Counted from the first letter of the stretch, positions 1 through 8,965 are shown. The stretch: 54,453 nucleotides of DNA from Streptomyces olivochromogenes (GCF_021538895.1 NZ_JADDRL010000067.1:1-54453), one strand, 5' to 3'. Program-made: numbers and translations. The notes: generated from the letters alone by a model not told the origin.

Positions 1-1272
1 TCAGCGGACCGTCGGGGAGTCCCCGTCCGGCTTTCGGGAAGGTGGGGTGCGGGAGAGGAACAGGCCGAAGACCGGGGGCTGGGACTGGAGGAGTTCCAGG
101 CGGCCGCCGTCGGCTTCCGCCAGGTCGCGGGCTACGGCCAGGCCGATACCCGTGGAGTTCCGGCCGCTGATCGTCCGCTCGAAGATGCGGGCGCCCAGGT
201 CGGCCGGGACGCCGGGGCCCTCGTCGGTGACCTCGACGACCGCCTGGTTGCCGGTGACCCGGGTGCGCAGCGCCACCGTGCCGCCGCCGTGCATGAGCGA
301 GTTCTCGATCAGCGCGGCCAGGACCTGGGCCACCGCGCCCGGCGTACCCACCGCCCGCAGATGCCGCTTGCCCGAGCTGACGATCGCCCGGCCCACGTTG
401 CGATAGGCGGGCCGCCACTCGGCGAGCTGCTGCTGGATGACCTCGTCCAGGTCGAAGGAGACCGCGGAGCCGGTGCGCGGGTCGCGGGCGTTCGTGAGCA
501 GCCGCTCCACCACGTCCGTCAGCCGCTCCACCTGCGTCAGCGCGACGTTCGCCTCCTCCTTCACCGTGTCCGGGTCATCGGTGAGGGTGATCTCCTCCAG
601 CCGCATCGAGAGCGCCGTGAGCGGCGTACGCAGCTGGTGGGAGGCGTCGGCGGCCAGCCGGCGCTCCGCCGTCAGCATGCGGCCGATGCGCTCGGCCGAG
701 GAGTCCAGCACATCGGCGACCCGGTCCAGCTCGGGGACGCCGTACCGCTTGTGCCGGGGCCGCGGGTCGCCGGAGCCGAGGCGCTCGGCGGTCTCCGCGA
801 GATCGGTCAGGGGGGAGGCCAGGCGGTTGGCCTGGCGTACCGCCAGGAGGACCGCGGCCACCACCGCCAGCAGCGCCACCGCCCCGATGATCAGCAGCGT
901 ACGGCCGACCTCCCGGGTGACGGACGAGCGCGGCTCCTCCACGGTGACCGACTCGCCCTCCTCGCCCTGCTGCGTGGCGCGGATGACGTCGCCCTCCGGC
1001 CTGGTGCCGATCTCGATGGGCGGCTGGCCGGGGATGCGGATCTGGGCGTGCTGGTCCTTGGTGACCTGGTTGCGCAGTATCTCGGCGGTCACGTCCTCCG
1101 CGCCGAGGATCCGGCTGTCCACGATGCTGGCCAGCCGCACCGCCTCGGAATCCACTCTTTCCTGGGCGCTGTTGCTGATGGTGCGGGTCTCGACGATCAC
1201 CAGGGACACGCCGAAGACCGCGATCACCACCAGGACGACGGCAAGGGTGGACTGGATGAGACGACGACGCAC
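1..1272 (-). CDS. Two-component sensor histidine kinase
   Basis: Membrane sensor kinase of 423 aa, partner of the response regulator encoded just upstream. I place the start at a GTG (1272-1270) because a GGAGG lies six bases before it; longer in-frame starts lack this. One N-terminal membrane helix (about residues 8-30), an extracytoplasmic sensor segment of roughly 100 residues, and a second helix (about 125-145) precede a HAMP-like linker. The H box ADASHQLRTP places the phospho-accepting His at residue 212. The ATPase domain has an N box (ALIENSLMHG) and a G box (DEGPGVP, then GIGLAVA). The stop codon is the first three bases of the window, so the gene is complete. The sensed signal is not evident. 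Confidence 0.93.
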   Translation of the reverse strand: MRRRLIQSTLAVVLVVIAVFGVSLVIVETRTISNSAQERVDSEAVRLASIVDSRILGAEDVTAEILRNQVTKDQHAQIRIPGQPPIEIGTRPEGDVIRATQQGEEGESVTVEEPRSSVTREVGRTLLIIGAVALLAVVAAVLLAVRQANRLASPLTDLAETAERLGSGDPRPRHKRYGVPELDRVADVLDSSAERIGRMLTAERRLAADASHQLRTPLTALSMRLEEITLTDDPDTVKEEANVALTQVERLTDVVERLLTNARDPRTGSAVSFDLDEVIQQQLAEWRPAYRNVGRAIVSSGKRHLRAVGTPGAVAQVLAALIENSLMHGGGTVALRTRVTGNQAVVEVTDEGPGVPADLGARIFERTISGRNSTGIGLAVARDLAEADGGRLELLQSQPPVFGLFLSRTPPSRKPDGDSPTVR

Positions 1273-1379
1273 GAGGCCCTCCGGGCGATGGCTTGACGAC
1301 GACCAGTGTGCCCCGGGATCCGGACACACCGGTCCTCAACGGCGTGACGCGCGTAGTCGGCCAGGCCCGGCGGCAGCGG

Positions 1380-2057
1380 CTAGCTCTTCTCGAAGCGGAA
1401 GCCGACCCCACGCACCGTGGCGATGTACCGGGGGTTCGCCGCGTCGTCGCCGAGCTTCTTGCGCAGCCAGGAGATGTGCATGTCGAGGGTCTTGGTGGAC
1501 GACCACCACGTGGTGTCCCACACCTCGCGCATCAGCTGGTCGCGCGTCACGACCCGTCCGGCGTCGCGCACGAGCACCCGCAGCAGGTCGAACTCCTTGG
1601 CCGTGAGCTGGAGTTCCTCTTCGCCCATCCACGCGCGGTGCGACTCGACGTCGATGCGCACCCCGTGCGTGGCCGGCGGCTGCTGCGGCTCGGCGGCACC
1701 GCGCCGGAGCAGGGCCCGTACCCGGGCGAGCAGTTCGGCGAGCCGGAAGGGCTTGGTGACGTAGTCGTCGGCGCCCGCGTCGAGGCCGACGACGGTGTCC
1801 ACTTCGTCGGCGCGCGCGGTCAGGATGAGGATGGGCACCGTGTGGCCCTCGGCGCGCAGCCGGCGGGCGACCTCCAGGCCGTCCATGCCGGGCAGGCCCA
1901 GGTCCAGCACGACCAGGTCGACGCCGCCCTGCATTCCGGCGTCGAGCGCGGTGGGTCCGTCCTCGCGCACCTCCACCTCGTAACCTTCCCGGCGCAGGGC
2001 ACGGGCCAGCGGCTCCGAGATGGACGCGTCGTCCTCGGCGAGCAGTACACGGGTCAT
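1380..2057 (-). CDS. OmpR/PhoB-family response regulator
   Basis: Response regulator of 225 aa. The receiver domain (1-115) has the acidic pair D9/D10, phospho-acceptor D52 in VVLDLGLPG, T80 and K102 (TKPF), all as expected. The C-terminal winged helix (about 130-225) ends in the typical YIATVRGVGFRFE. It lies 107 bases upstream of the sensor kinase on the same strand, so the two are probably co-transcribed. A ladder of 11-base repeats directly upstream (2119-2173) fits an autoregulatory operator for this class of regulator. The target genes are unknown; the divergent peptide transporter is the obvious candidate. Confidence 0.95.
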   Translation of the reverse strand: MTRVLLAEDDASISEPLARALRREGYEVEVREDGPTALDAGMQGGVDLVVLDLGLPGMDGLEVARRLRAEGHTVPILILTARADEVDTVVGLDAGADDYVTKPFRLAELLARVRALLRRGAAEPQQPPATHGVRIDVESHRAWMGEEELQLTAKEFDLLRVLVRDAGRVVTRDQLMREVWDTTWWSSTKTLDMHISWLRKKLGDDAANPRYIATVRGVGFRFEKS

Positions 2058-2118
2058 GAGGTGATGGTAGTCCGCCCGCGCGTCGTGCTGGGGTGTGATC
2101 GGAACCCGGGATTCTTAC

Positions 2119-2173
2119 CTTGGGGCGCACTGGTACGAACCTTGTGTCACCTTGGTATGAACCTATGGCCAAC
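2119..2173 (-). promoter_or_regulatory. Candidate operator: ladder of 11-bp direct repeats
   Basis: Read on the plus strand, consecutive 11-mers at 2119, 2130, 2141, 2152 and 2163 are CTTGGGGCGCA, CTGGTACGAAC, CTTGTGTCACC, TTGGTATGAAC and CTATGGCCAAC. Three end in AAC and all begin with a C/T-T-rich tract. On the minus strand they read as GTTCnTACCAn-type units resembling the 11-nt repeats bound by PhoP/OmpR-type regulators. The array lies 62-116 bases upstream of the response-regulator ATG. The function is inferred. Confidence 0.5.
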
Positions 2174-2350
2174 AGGTGCGATCGTAGGAAGGGCCTTCGA
2201 ATCAGCTCCCAAGGTTCCGTGGACACCTGTGATCCCTGTCTCAAGTCCTTCCATATCCGGCAGTGTCCTGACGTAAAGTGACGGTGAACGCCTGTAGTAC
2301 ACCGGGGACCTTTGGCGGGCATTTGACGCTGAAGGTCTCTTTTGTGTGCG

Positions 2351-2369
2351 GGCCGGACCTCCTCCGGCC
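2351..2369 (+). other. Hairpin in the transporter leader
   Basis: GGCCGGA and TCCGGCC arms with a five-base loop lie about 200 bases before the POT transporter start, inside the 514-base gap 2058-2571. Apart from this and the 11-bp ladder I see no gene in the gap. Whether the hairpin lies in the mRNA leader is unknown. Confidence 0.3.
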
Positions 2370-2571
2370 TTGAAAGGAATGACCTCTGGCCGGGCTCCGG
2401 ACGCACGACGCGTCACGGCGCGTGGATCCCGGTGGTCGCCGTCCACCGCTCCGCGATCCGGGGCGGACTCCCCCTGGGCGTGGGGTGGACGGACCGACCC
2501 GCCGGTGCCGGCCGAATCCCCCACCGGGCGCGCAACGCTCCAACGCGCGTCCCGACCAGCAAGGAACGACC

Positions 2572-4068
2572 ATGGCGTCCAGCCTGACGAAGGACTCGGT
2601 CGACCCGGGCACCCCCGGTTCCGAGAAGACCTTCTTCGGCCACCCCCGCGGACTGGCCACTCTCTTCATGACCGAGATGTGGGAGCGTTTCTCCTACTAC
2701 GGCATGAAGGCCCTGCTCCCGCTGTACCTGGTGGCCCCGGGCGGGCTGCACATGAGCGCGGCCACGGCGACTGCGATCTACTCGGTGTACCTGTCGCTCG
2801 TGTACCTGCTCGCCCTGCCCGGCGGCTGGTTCGCGGACCGCCTCCTCGGCCCCCGCAAGACGGTGGCGGTCGCGGGCACGATCATCATGGCCGGCCACCT
2901 CACGCTGGCGCTGCCCAGCTCCGGCACCTTCTTCGCCGGTCTGGGTCTGGTCGCGATCGGCTCCGGTCTGCTGAAGGCCAACATCTCCACGATGGTCGGT
3001 CACCTCTACGACGGCCCGGATGACCCGCGCCGCGACGGTGGCTTCACCCTCTTCTACATCGGCATCAACCTGGGTGCGTTCGCCGCTCCGCTGGTCATCG
3101 GTACCGTCGGTGAGAACTACAACTGGCACCTGGGCTTCGCGCTCGCCGCGCTCGGCATGGCGCTGGGTCTGGCCCAGTTCCTGCTCGGCACCCGCCACCT
3201 GAGCTCGCGTTCCGACATCGTCCCCACGCCGCTGTCGGACGCCGAGAAGAAGGCCACGCTGACCAAGGCCGCCCTGTGGGCGGGCGTCGCGGCCGTCTTC
3301 TACCTGGTCGTCGGTGTCTCCGGCGTCTACACGCTGAACTGGCTGCTGGTTCCGATCACCATCGCGGGTCTGATCATCCCGGTCGTGGTCATCGCCCGCA
3401 TCAAGCGCGACAAGGACCTGAACCACGCCGAGCGGTCCAAGATGAGCGCCTACATCTGGTTCTTCGTCGCCGCGGCCGTGTTCTGGATGATCTATGACCA
3501 GGGTGGCTCCACGGTCTCCCTGTTCGCCGAGTCCTCGGCCAAGAACACCGTCTTCGGCTGGGAGTTCCCGGTCTCCTGGTACCAGTCGGTCAACCCGGTC
3601 ATGATCATGGCGCTGGCCCCGGTCTTCGCCTGGGCGTGGCTGGCCCTGGCGCGGCGCGGCAAGGAGCCGAGCACCGCGGTGAAGTTCGCGATGGGCCTGG
3701 TCCTGATCGGCGCGTCCTTCTTCCTCTTCCTCGCTCCGCTGTCGATCGCCGAGGGCGGTCACAAGGCGGCCGCGATGTGGCTGGTGGCCATCTACTTCGT
3801 GCAGACCGTCGGTGAGCTGATGGTCTCCCCGGTCGGCCTCTCCGTCACCACGAAGATGGCGCCCGCGAAGTACGCCTCCCAGATGATGGGTGTCTGGTTC
3901 CTGGCCGTCACCGCCGGTGACGCCACGACCGGTCTGCTCTCCATCGCCGGTGTCGACCTGAACAAGACGGGCATCGTGGCCCTGCAGGCCGTCCTCGCCG
4001 TGGTCGCCGGTCTGGCGGTGTGGATGTACCGCAAGCGGGTCAAGGAGCTCATGGGCGACGTGCACTGA
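2572..4068 (+). CDS. POT/PTR2-family proton-coupled oligopeptide transporter
   Basis: Membrane transporter of 498 aa that probably imports di- and tripeptides with protons. The start ATG follows AAGGA. The family signature is clear: EMWERFSYYGM (the ExxERFxYY motif of helix 1) at about residues 35-45, and GSGLLKANISTMVG (PTR2 motif) around residue 130. Twelve or more hydrophobic segments are distributed as in the family, and the length is normal. It is divergent from the two-component pair across a 514-base gap and followed by a strong hairpin terminator. The exact substrate range cannot be read from sequence. Confidence 0.93.
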   Translation: MASSLTKDSVDPGTPGSEKTFFGHPRGLATLFMTEMWERFSYYGMKALLPLYLVAPGGLHMSAATATAIYSVYLSLVYLLALPGGWFADRLLGPRKTVAVAGTIIMAGHLTLALPSSGTFFAGLGLVAIGSGLLKANISTMVGHLYDGPDDPRRDGGFTLFYIGINLGAFAAPLVIGTVGENYNWHLGFALAALGMALGLAQFLLGTRHLSSRSDIVPTPLSDAEKKATLTKAALWAGVAAVFYLVVGVSGVYTLNWLLVPITIAGLIIPVVVIARIKRDKDLNHAERSKMSAYIWFFVAAAVFWMIYDQGGSTVSLFAESSAKNTVFGWEFPVSWYQSVNPVMIMALAPVFAWAWLALARRGKEPSTAVKFAMGLVLIGASFFLFLAPLSIAEGGHKAAAMWLVAIYFVQTVGELMVSPVGLSVTTKMAPAKYASQMMGVWFLAVTAGDATTGLLSIAGVDLNKTGIVALQAVLAVVAGLAVWMYRKRVKELMGDVH

Positions 4069-4087
4069 CGTACGTCCCGAGCCGGTC

Positions 4088-4125
4088 GGAGGGCCGTCGC
4101 ACCCCTGGGGGTGCGGCGGCCCTCC
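4088..4125. terminator. Bidirectional hairpin terminator
   Basis: Long GC-rich inverted repeat (GGAGGGCCGtCGCACCC with its near-perfect complement) between the convergent transporter and LAETG-protein genes. There is no long T tract, as is usual in Streptomyces. Confidence 0.75.
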
Positions 4126-4132
4126 GCGCATG

Positions 4133-5446
4133 TCAGCGGGTCCGCCGTCCCGGCATGAACGTGAACACCGCCGCGCCCAGCAGGATCGCGGTGCCCGCCA
4201 CCAGGCCGAGGGCCTTGAGGGCGCCGTGGTCGCTCGCGCCGGTCTCGGCCAGGCCGCCGCTGCCGCTGCTGCCGCCGGAGGAGGAGCCGCCGGAGGTCGA
4301 CGAGCCGCCCGAGGCGCCGTTCGCCTGCTGCGTGGTGTCGAGGGTGAGGGACACCTCGGACTTGGTCGGCGTGCAGGTCGTCGTCGTCCCGAGGGCCTTG
4401 ATGGTCAGGACGCCCGGGGACAGCGTCGACTCACCGCTCGCGCCCGGCTTGTAGGTGCCCGTCAGGTCCGGGATCTCGATCGGCTCGCCGGACTTGATGG
4501 GAGCGGAGTTGGTCGGACCCTCCACATGCACGGTGCCCTTGTCGGCGCCGCCCAGGGCCACCTCCATCGACGGCTTCACGGAGTCGGCCGGGATGTCGGC
4601 GGGGCTGTCCATCACCGACTTCTTGAACTGCACCGTGAGGTCGAAACTCCCGCCGTTCTTCTTGGCGTTGATTTGCACGGGCGAGGTCGCGTTCTTGTCG
4701 CCGATGGGCGTCTTGCAGGCGTAGGGGACCTGGACCTCCTTGCCGGTGAAGTCGGTCTGGCCGGTGCCGTCGCTCGGGCTCGCCGAGGCGGAGGCGGAGG
4801 CGCTGGAGGAGTTCGTCGGCGTGGGCGTCGCCGACTGCGTGGCCGAGCCCGACGGCGTCGGCGTCGTACTCGACGAACTCCCGCCGCCCACCGTCACCTG
4901 GATGGTCGCCGCCTTCTGCACGGTCTCCTTGGGCGTGCACTTGGTGTCCGTCGACATGGCGTTGACGGTGTACGCGTCCGGCGTCAGCGTCACCTCGCCG
5001 GGCGCCGTCAGCTTCAGGGTGCCCTTCATGTCGGACAGCACCATGGCAGCGCCCTTGGGGATCGGGGGGTTCTGCCGCGGCCCCTGCATCGCGATGTCGG
5101 ACGTCTGCGCGCCGGCCGCCTTGAGCGTGCCGGACGGCTGCACCGAGTTGGCGGGCAGGTCGATGATGTTCGGGTTCTTCGACGCGGCCTGCGTGAACTT
5201 CCACACGACGTCGACGGTGTCGCCCACCTTCGCGGTGGCCGGCGCGGTGATCTCGACCTTGGTGGTGCCGTCGACGGGGTCGATGCCCGCGGGCGGTACG
5301 CAGTGCGTCGCGAACGACACCTCGGCGGCTTGGGCGGGCCCGGCGGCCAGGCTCAGCACGACACCCGCCGAGCCCAGTACCAGCGCCGCCGCCAGCGCGC
5401 CCGCCCGCCGTCCGCCGGCCAGTGTGACTCTCCTTCGCATACTCAC
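4133..5446 (-). CDS. Sortase-anchored surface protein, LAETG signal, two paralogous domains
   Basis: Exported protein of 437 aa. The GTG start (5446-5444) overlaps the upstream stop as GTGA and has GAAGGGA five bases before it. A signal peptide (to about residue 40, ending AGPAQA) is followed by two related domains of about 150 aa, each bounded by Cys residues (domain 1 about 45-195, domain 2 about 240-390). They are joined by a Ser/Thr/Pro linker, and a Gly/Ser-rich stalk follows. The C-terminus is a complete sorting signal: LAETG (399-403), a hydrophobic helix, then GRRTR. LAXTG is the motif preferred by class E sortases of Streptomyces. It is the last gene of a four-gene operon. The binding function is unknown; no sortase is encoded nearby. 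Confidence 0.85.
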   Translation of the reverse strand: MSMRRRVTLAGGRRAGALAAALVLGSAGVVLSLAAGPAQAAEVSFATHCVPPAGIDPVDGTTKVEITAPATAKVGDTVDVVWKFTQAASKNPNIIDLPANSVQPSGTLKAAGAQTSDIAMQGPRQNPPIPKGAAMVLSDMKGTLKLTAPGEVTLTPDAYTVNAMSTDTKCTPKETVQKAATIQVTVGGGSSSSTTPTPSGSATQSATPTPTNSSSASASASASPSDGTGQTDFTGKEVQVPYACKTPIGDKNATSPVQINAKKNGGSFDLTVQFKKSVMDSPADIPADSVKPSMEVALGGADKGTVHVEGPTNSAPIKSGEPIEIPDLTGTYKPGASGESTLSPGVLTIKALGTTTTCTPTKSEVSLTLDTTQQANGASGGSSTSGGSSSGGSSGSGGLAETGASDHGALKALGLVAGTAILLGAAVFTFMPGRRTR

Positions 5447-6516
5447 GTGGGTCCCTTCGTGGTGGGAGTCGTAGGACTCGTCGGGCTGTCGTCGTGCGGT
5501 GCGGAGAGCCGACCGGCCGCCGTGCCCGGATCGGAGTCCGGGGTGAACCACGGCAGGGTCGAAGTCGAGGTGGCGGAGGTGTCCGGCGCGCGGAGGGCCG
5601 GCATCCGCAGGGCGAGCCGAGGGCGTCCCCGGTGCCGGACGCCGCCCGCCGCGCGCGGCCGTACCCGGTCCACCACCGCCATGCCGGCGCGGAACACGGC
5701 GGCCGGTACGACCAGGCAGACCAGGATCCAGAACAGCGTCACGCCCCAGGGGCGGCCGACGCCCCAGGGCTGTTCGGCGAGGACCCTGCCGCCGTACTTG
5801 AGGGAGACGGTGTAGTCGCCGTGCGCCCCGGCCGAGAGCTCGACGGGCAGGCTGATCCGCGCCTTCCCGCCGGGTGCGAGGGTGCCGCGCCACTGCTGGT
5901 CGTCCCACTGCGGGGCGAACACGCCGTGCGAGGTGCCGACCTGGAAGACGGGGTTCTTCACGGCGGACGAGCCGACGTTGCCGACGGTGAGGACGAGCGT
6001 GCGGGAGGGCGGGGCGCCGAACCAGGTCAACAGCCCGCCGGAGCCGCTGAGCCGGGTGTCGGTGAGGATCGAGAGCCGGCCGCCGGACGGTTCGGCGGGC
6101 AGCGGTTCCACCGCGTGCCCGGCGACCTGGAGGACGGCGTCCGCCTCGGCCTTCGCCCCGGTCGCGGTGGCCACGTGCACCACGCAGGGGCACGGCACCG
6201 GCGGCTCGGTGACCGGCAGTTTCTTGCCGAAGGCCCCCTCGGCGTCGGTGGTGGCGGCCCTGCCGTCGCCGTTGGCGCAGGAGTTGGTGCCGCCGATCAC
6301 GCCCCGGGACGGGGTGGCCTGCCCGCAGATCAGCACCATCAGCAGGGTGTGCGGGCGCCAGCCGCTGCCGCTGACGGTGACCGAACCTCCGGTCCCGGCC
6401 TGGGAGGCGGACAGCCGCACCGTCGGGCCGTCCGCCGACGCCGCCGGCGCCGCGAACGGCAGCAGGAGCAGCGCGAGCAGCGCCGCCAGCGCGGGGATCC
6501 GCAGTCTGCCGCTCAC
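5443..6516 (-). CDS. Exported membrane-anchored protein of unknown function
   Basis: Protein of 357 aa starting at a GTG that overlaps the previous stop (GTGA, 6516-6513). It has a signal peptide (about residues 1-30, ending AAPAASA), a region resembling Ig-like or neocarzinostatin-like beta sandwiches (SGSGWRPHTLLMVLICG), a second beta-rich domain (about 150-240), one membrane helix (about 258-280, WGVTLFWILVCLVVPAAVF) and a proline/threonine-rich cytoplasmic tail of about 75 aa. Translational coupling on both sides shows it belongs with the two sortase substrates and the protein below. I do not recognise a named family. Confidence 0.75.
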   Translation of the reverse strand: MSGRLRIPALAALLALLLLPFAAPAASADGPTVRLSASQAGTGGSVTVSGSGWRPHTLLMVLICGQATPSRGVIGGTNSCANGDGRAATTDAEGAFGKKLPVTEPPVPCPCVVHVATATGAKAEADAVLQVAGHAVEPLPAEPSGGRLSILTDTRLSGSGGLLTWFGAPPSRTLVLTVGNVGSSAVKNPVFQVGTSHGVFAPQWDDQQWRGTLAPGGKARISLPVELSAGAHGDYTVSLKYGGRVLAEQPWGVGRPWGVTLFWILVCLVVPAAVFRAGMAVVDRVRPRAAGGVRHRGRPRLALRMPALRAPDTSATSTSTLPWFTPDSDPGTAAGRLSAPHDDSPTSPTTPTTKGPT

Positions 6517-7385
6517 CGCACCGCTCCCGTCAACTCGGCCCGCGCGCCCTCGGACGCGGTCGTCGGCCCGGACTCGGGCCCTCGGCGCCCGCGCTGTCGT
6601 ACGACCAGGCCGGCCCCGGCCATGGAGACCAGCCCCGCGCCCAAGGCCACCGCGCCCCACGGCACGAACCGCGCGGACACCTCGGCCGAGTCGCGCGCGC
6701 CGCCCTCGGCCGTCACCGTCAGCCGTACGTCGACGGCGTCCAGGGCGGGCCGCCCGTGCCACGGTTCGTCGAGGGTCAGGCGGCGGCCCGGCGCCAGCCG
6801 GACGGGCAGGGTGCGCGGTGCGCGGTCCAGGACCCGCCCGAAGACGCCGTCGGCGCGCACCGCGAGGGTCGGTACGAGGACGGTCGTACCCCTATTGACC
6901 AGGTCGTAGGTGATGCGGTCGGCGTGTACGGCGACATGCTCGACGGTCAGCGCGGACAGCGCGGGGCCGGTCACGCGCAGGCGGACGGGGACGGTGACGG
7001 TCCGGCCGTCGTCGGACCGTGCGGTGATCGCCGCGGGGCGGTCGCCGGGGGCCGCCTGCGCCGGGACGGCCAGGGTGAAGGGGACGTCGGCCCGGGTGCG
7101 GGCGGGCACGCGGAGGCCGGCGCCGGCGAAGGTGACGCGCACGCCGGTGCCGCGCAGCCGTACCGTGACCGGCTTTCCGCCCGGGTTGGTCACGGACACC
7201 GTGTCCCGCAGGACCGTCCCGGGCGTGCCCTCCGCGTAGAAGGACGGGCGTCCGCCGCCGGCGGGCGCGAGGGACCAGCCCCCGTGCCCTTCGAGCAGGG
7301 GGGATCCCCAGGCGGCCGCGGCCTGCGGCGCGGTGGCGAGCAGGGTCAGCAGGGACAGGCACAGGGCACGGGCGGCGGACGGCAT
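6513..7385 (-). CDS. Exported membrane-anchored protein, DUF916-like layout
   Basis: Protein of 290 aa with ATG start and GGAG upstream. It has a signal peptide (1-24), a first beta domain beginning WSLAPAGGGRPSFY with a DTVSVTNPGGKPVTVRL strand pattern, a second domain around 140-240, a membrane helix near 248-268 (VPWGAVALGAGLVSMAGAGLVV) and a short basic tail. The order of signal peptide, two beta sandwiches and C-terminal helix resembles the DUF916 proteins that accompany cell-surface protein clusters in Gram-positives; that link is by layout, not alignment. It starts 31 bases after the LPQTG gene stop. Confidence 0.75.
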   Translation of the reverse strand: MPSAARALCLSLLTLLATAPQAAAAWGSPLLEGHGGWSLAPAGGGRPSFYAEGTPGTVLRDTVSVTNPGGKPVTVRLRGTGVRVTFAGAGLRVPARTRADVPFTLAVPAQAAPGDRPAAITARSDDGRTVTVPVRLRVTGPALSALTVEHVAVHADRITYDLVNRGTTVLVPTLAVRADGVFGRVLDRAPRTLPVRLAPGRRLTLDEPWHGRPALDAVDVRLTVTAEGGARDSAEVSARFVPWGAVALGAGLVSMAGAGLVVRQRGRRGPESGPTTASEGARAELTGAVR

Positions 7386-7416
7386 CGGCGGCTCCAGCGG
7401 TCGAGGACCCGGGTGT

Positions 7417-8115
7417 TCAGCGGCGTACGGTCTGGTTCCGCCGCGTCAGCCACAGGGCGCCCGCCGCGCCCGCGAGCAGGACGGTGCCGCCGAGCGTGCC
7501 GAGCGCGATCGCCGAGTCCTCGGGGCCGGTCTGCGGCAGTTGGCCGCCGGAGTCGGTGCCGCTCTGCGAGCCGCCCTGGGACGTCCCCGTGGATCCGCCA
7601 CCACCGGCCGCCGTCACGTCCAGGCTCAGGGACGGCTTGGGGTTGTTGGCCGGCGTGCAGGTCGTCGTGGTGCCGAGCGCCTTGATGGTGAGCACGTCCG
7701 GCGTGAAGGTGACCTTGCCGGTCTTCTTCGGCGTGTAGGTGCCGCTCAAGTCGTTGATCTTGATGGGCGTGTTGGCGGGGATCGCGGCCTGGTTGGCCGG
7801 TCCGGACACCGCGAGCGTGCCGCTGTCGGCGCCGCCCAGTTTGATGGTGGCGCTCGGGCTCATCGCGCCCTTGCCCAGCTCGACCGGGCTGGAGGAGACG
7901 CCCTTCTGCCAGGACATGGTGATCTTGTATCCGCTGCCGCTCTTGACGCCCTTGATGTCGATCGGCGAGACGGCGCTCTTGTCGCCGATGGGTGTCTTGC
8001 ACTGGTAGTTGACGTCGACGACGTCGGCCCTGGCCGCCGGGGCGGCCAGCAGCACCACCGAGCCGGCCAGGGCCGCGGCGGAGGCGAGCGCGGCGGCTCG
8101 TTTGGGGTACGACAC
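7417..8115 (-). CDS. Sortase-anchored surface protein, LPQTG signal
   Basis: First gene of the operon, 232 aa. I choose the GTG at 8115 because GAGGTGG lies six bases upstream; a longer GTG at 8142 has no such site. A signal peptide (to about residue 31) is followed by one domain (about 35-165) that begins YQCKTPIGDK and ends TTTTCTP. This is clearly paralogous to domain 2 of the LAETG protein (YACKTPIGDK ... TTTTCTP), and the two cysteines suggest a disulfide. A Gly/Ser/Thr linker leads to LPQTG (193-197), a hydrophobic helix and a basic tail. The Pro in position 2 differs from the LAXTG usual in Streptomyces. Confidence 0.85.
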   Translation of the reverse strand: MSYPKRAAALASAAALAGSVVLLAAPAARADVVDVNYQCKTPIGDKSAVSPIDIKGVKSGSGYKITMSWQKGVSSSPVELGKGAMSPSATIKLGGADSGTLAVSGPANQAAIPANTPIKINDLSGTYTPKKTGKVTFTPDVLTIKALGTTTTCTPANNPKPSLSLDVTAAGGGGSTGTSQGGSQSGTDSGGQLPQTGPEDSAIALGTLGGTVLLAGAAGALWLTRRNQTVRR

Positions 8116-8332
8116 GGCGGTCCACCTCGTTCCTGACGGCACATCAGATCGGCCGTCAAGGTACGCCCGGGGTCGTGAGGAAGGAAGACACGGCGCACCC
8201 CGGAGTTGTGACGATCCGGCGTGCGCGAAAGGGGGTTCGAGTGGAGAGAGGGGTCGCCGGTGACGACGGCCCGGGGCACGGGGCCGAGGCAGGGCGGGCG
8301 CCGGGCGGGCGGCGAAGGCCGCCCGTCACCTC

Positions 8333-8911
8333 CTACGCGGGTGCGCCCAGCTCCGCCCACACCGTCTTGCCCGCCACGCCCGGGGTGCGGACGACCCCCC
8401 AGTCCAGGCACAGCCGCTGCACGATGAACATGCCGTGCCCGCCGGGGCGCCCGGCCCGGTGCGGGGTGCGGGGGGCCGGCTGGCCGGTGCCGCGGTCGGT
8501 GACCTCCAGGCGGATCACCTTGTCGTCGCAGGCGAGGAACAGTTCCTCGGGGCCCTCGGCGTGCAGGCACGCGTTGGTGACCAGCTCGGAGACGACGAGG
8601 AGGACGTCCTCGGCGGCGGCCCGCCGGTCGGCCGTCGCGGCGGGCAGCCAGCCCCACGCGTACAGCGCCTGGCGCGTGAAGTCGCGCGCGAGCGGGACGA
8701 CCCCGCTCTCGCCGACCAGGCGCAGCCTGCGGACCTGATGGCCCTGACGGCGCTCGGAGCCTTCCGGCGACACGGTCGACGTGGCCGACACGTTCGACAC
8801 GGCCGCCCCCACGGACCCGCCGGTCCGCGGCGCTTCCCCCTCGGACGCCCCGGAAGCACCGCTGGGCTCCGGGCCGCGGTCGCCCGGCGAGCAGGGCCGG
8901 GTGGTGCTCAT
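8333..8911 (-). CDS. prsI: Anti-sigma factor serine kinase (RsbW/SpoIIAB type), probable PrsI
   Basis: GHKL-type ATPase of 192 aa. The N-terminal 60 residues are disordered and Gly/Ser-rich. The kinase fold follows with N box ELVTNACLHA (about 110-119), a DRGTGQPAP G1-like segment (about 139) and GGHGMFIVQRL (about 156). In this family the protein binds the cognate sigma factor and phosphorylates its antagonist. The next gene upstream encodes an STAS antagonist and the following one a SigB-type sigma factor, the arrangement described for PrsI-ArsI-SigI in S. coelicolor. The symbol rests on that context and memory. Confidence 0.85.
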   Translation of the reverse strand: MSTTRPCSPGDRGPEPSGASGASEGEAPRTGGSVGAAVSNVSATSTVSPEGSERRQGHQVRRLRLVGESGVVPLARDFTRQALYAWGWLPAATADRRAAAEDVLLVVSELVTNACLHAEGPEELFLACDDKVIRLEVTDRGTGQPAPRTPHRAGRPGGHGMFIVQRLCLDWGVVRTPGVAGKTVWAELGAPA

Positions 8912-8965
8912 CAGCGCTTCACCTCACCGATTCACCAGTTCACGATTCACACGATGCAGAGGTCT

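Noticed and set aside
2380..2571. A short open frame in the POT transporter leader starting at an ATG near 2380
   Set aside because: AAAGGA abuts the ATG with no spacing, the frame runs on into the transporter gene out of frame, and it has no recognisable features.
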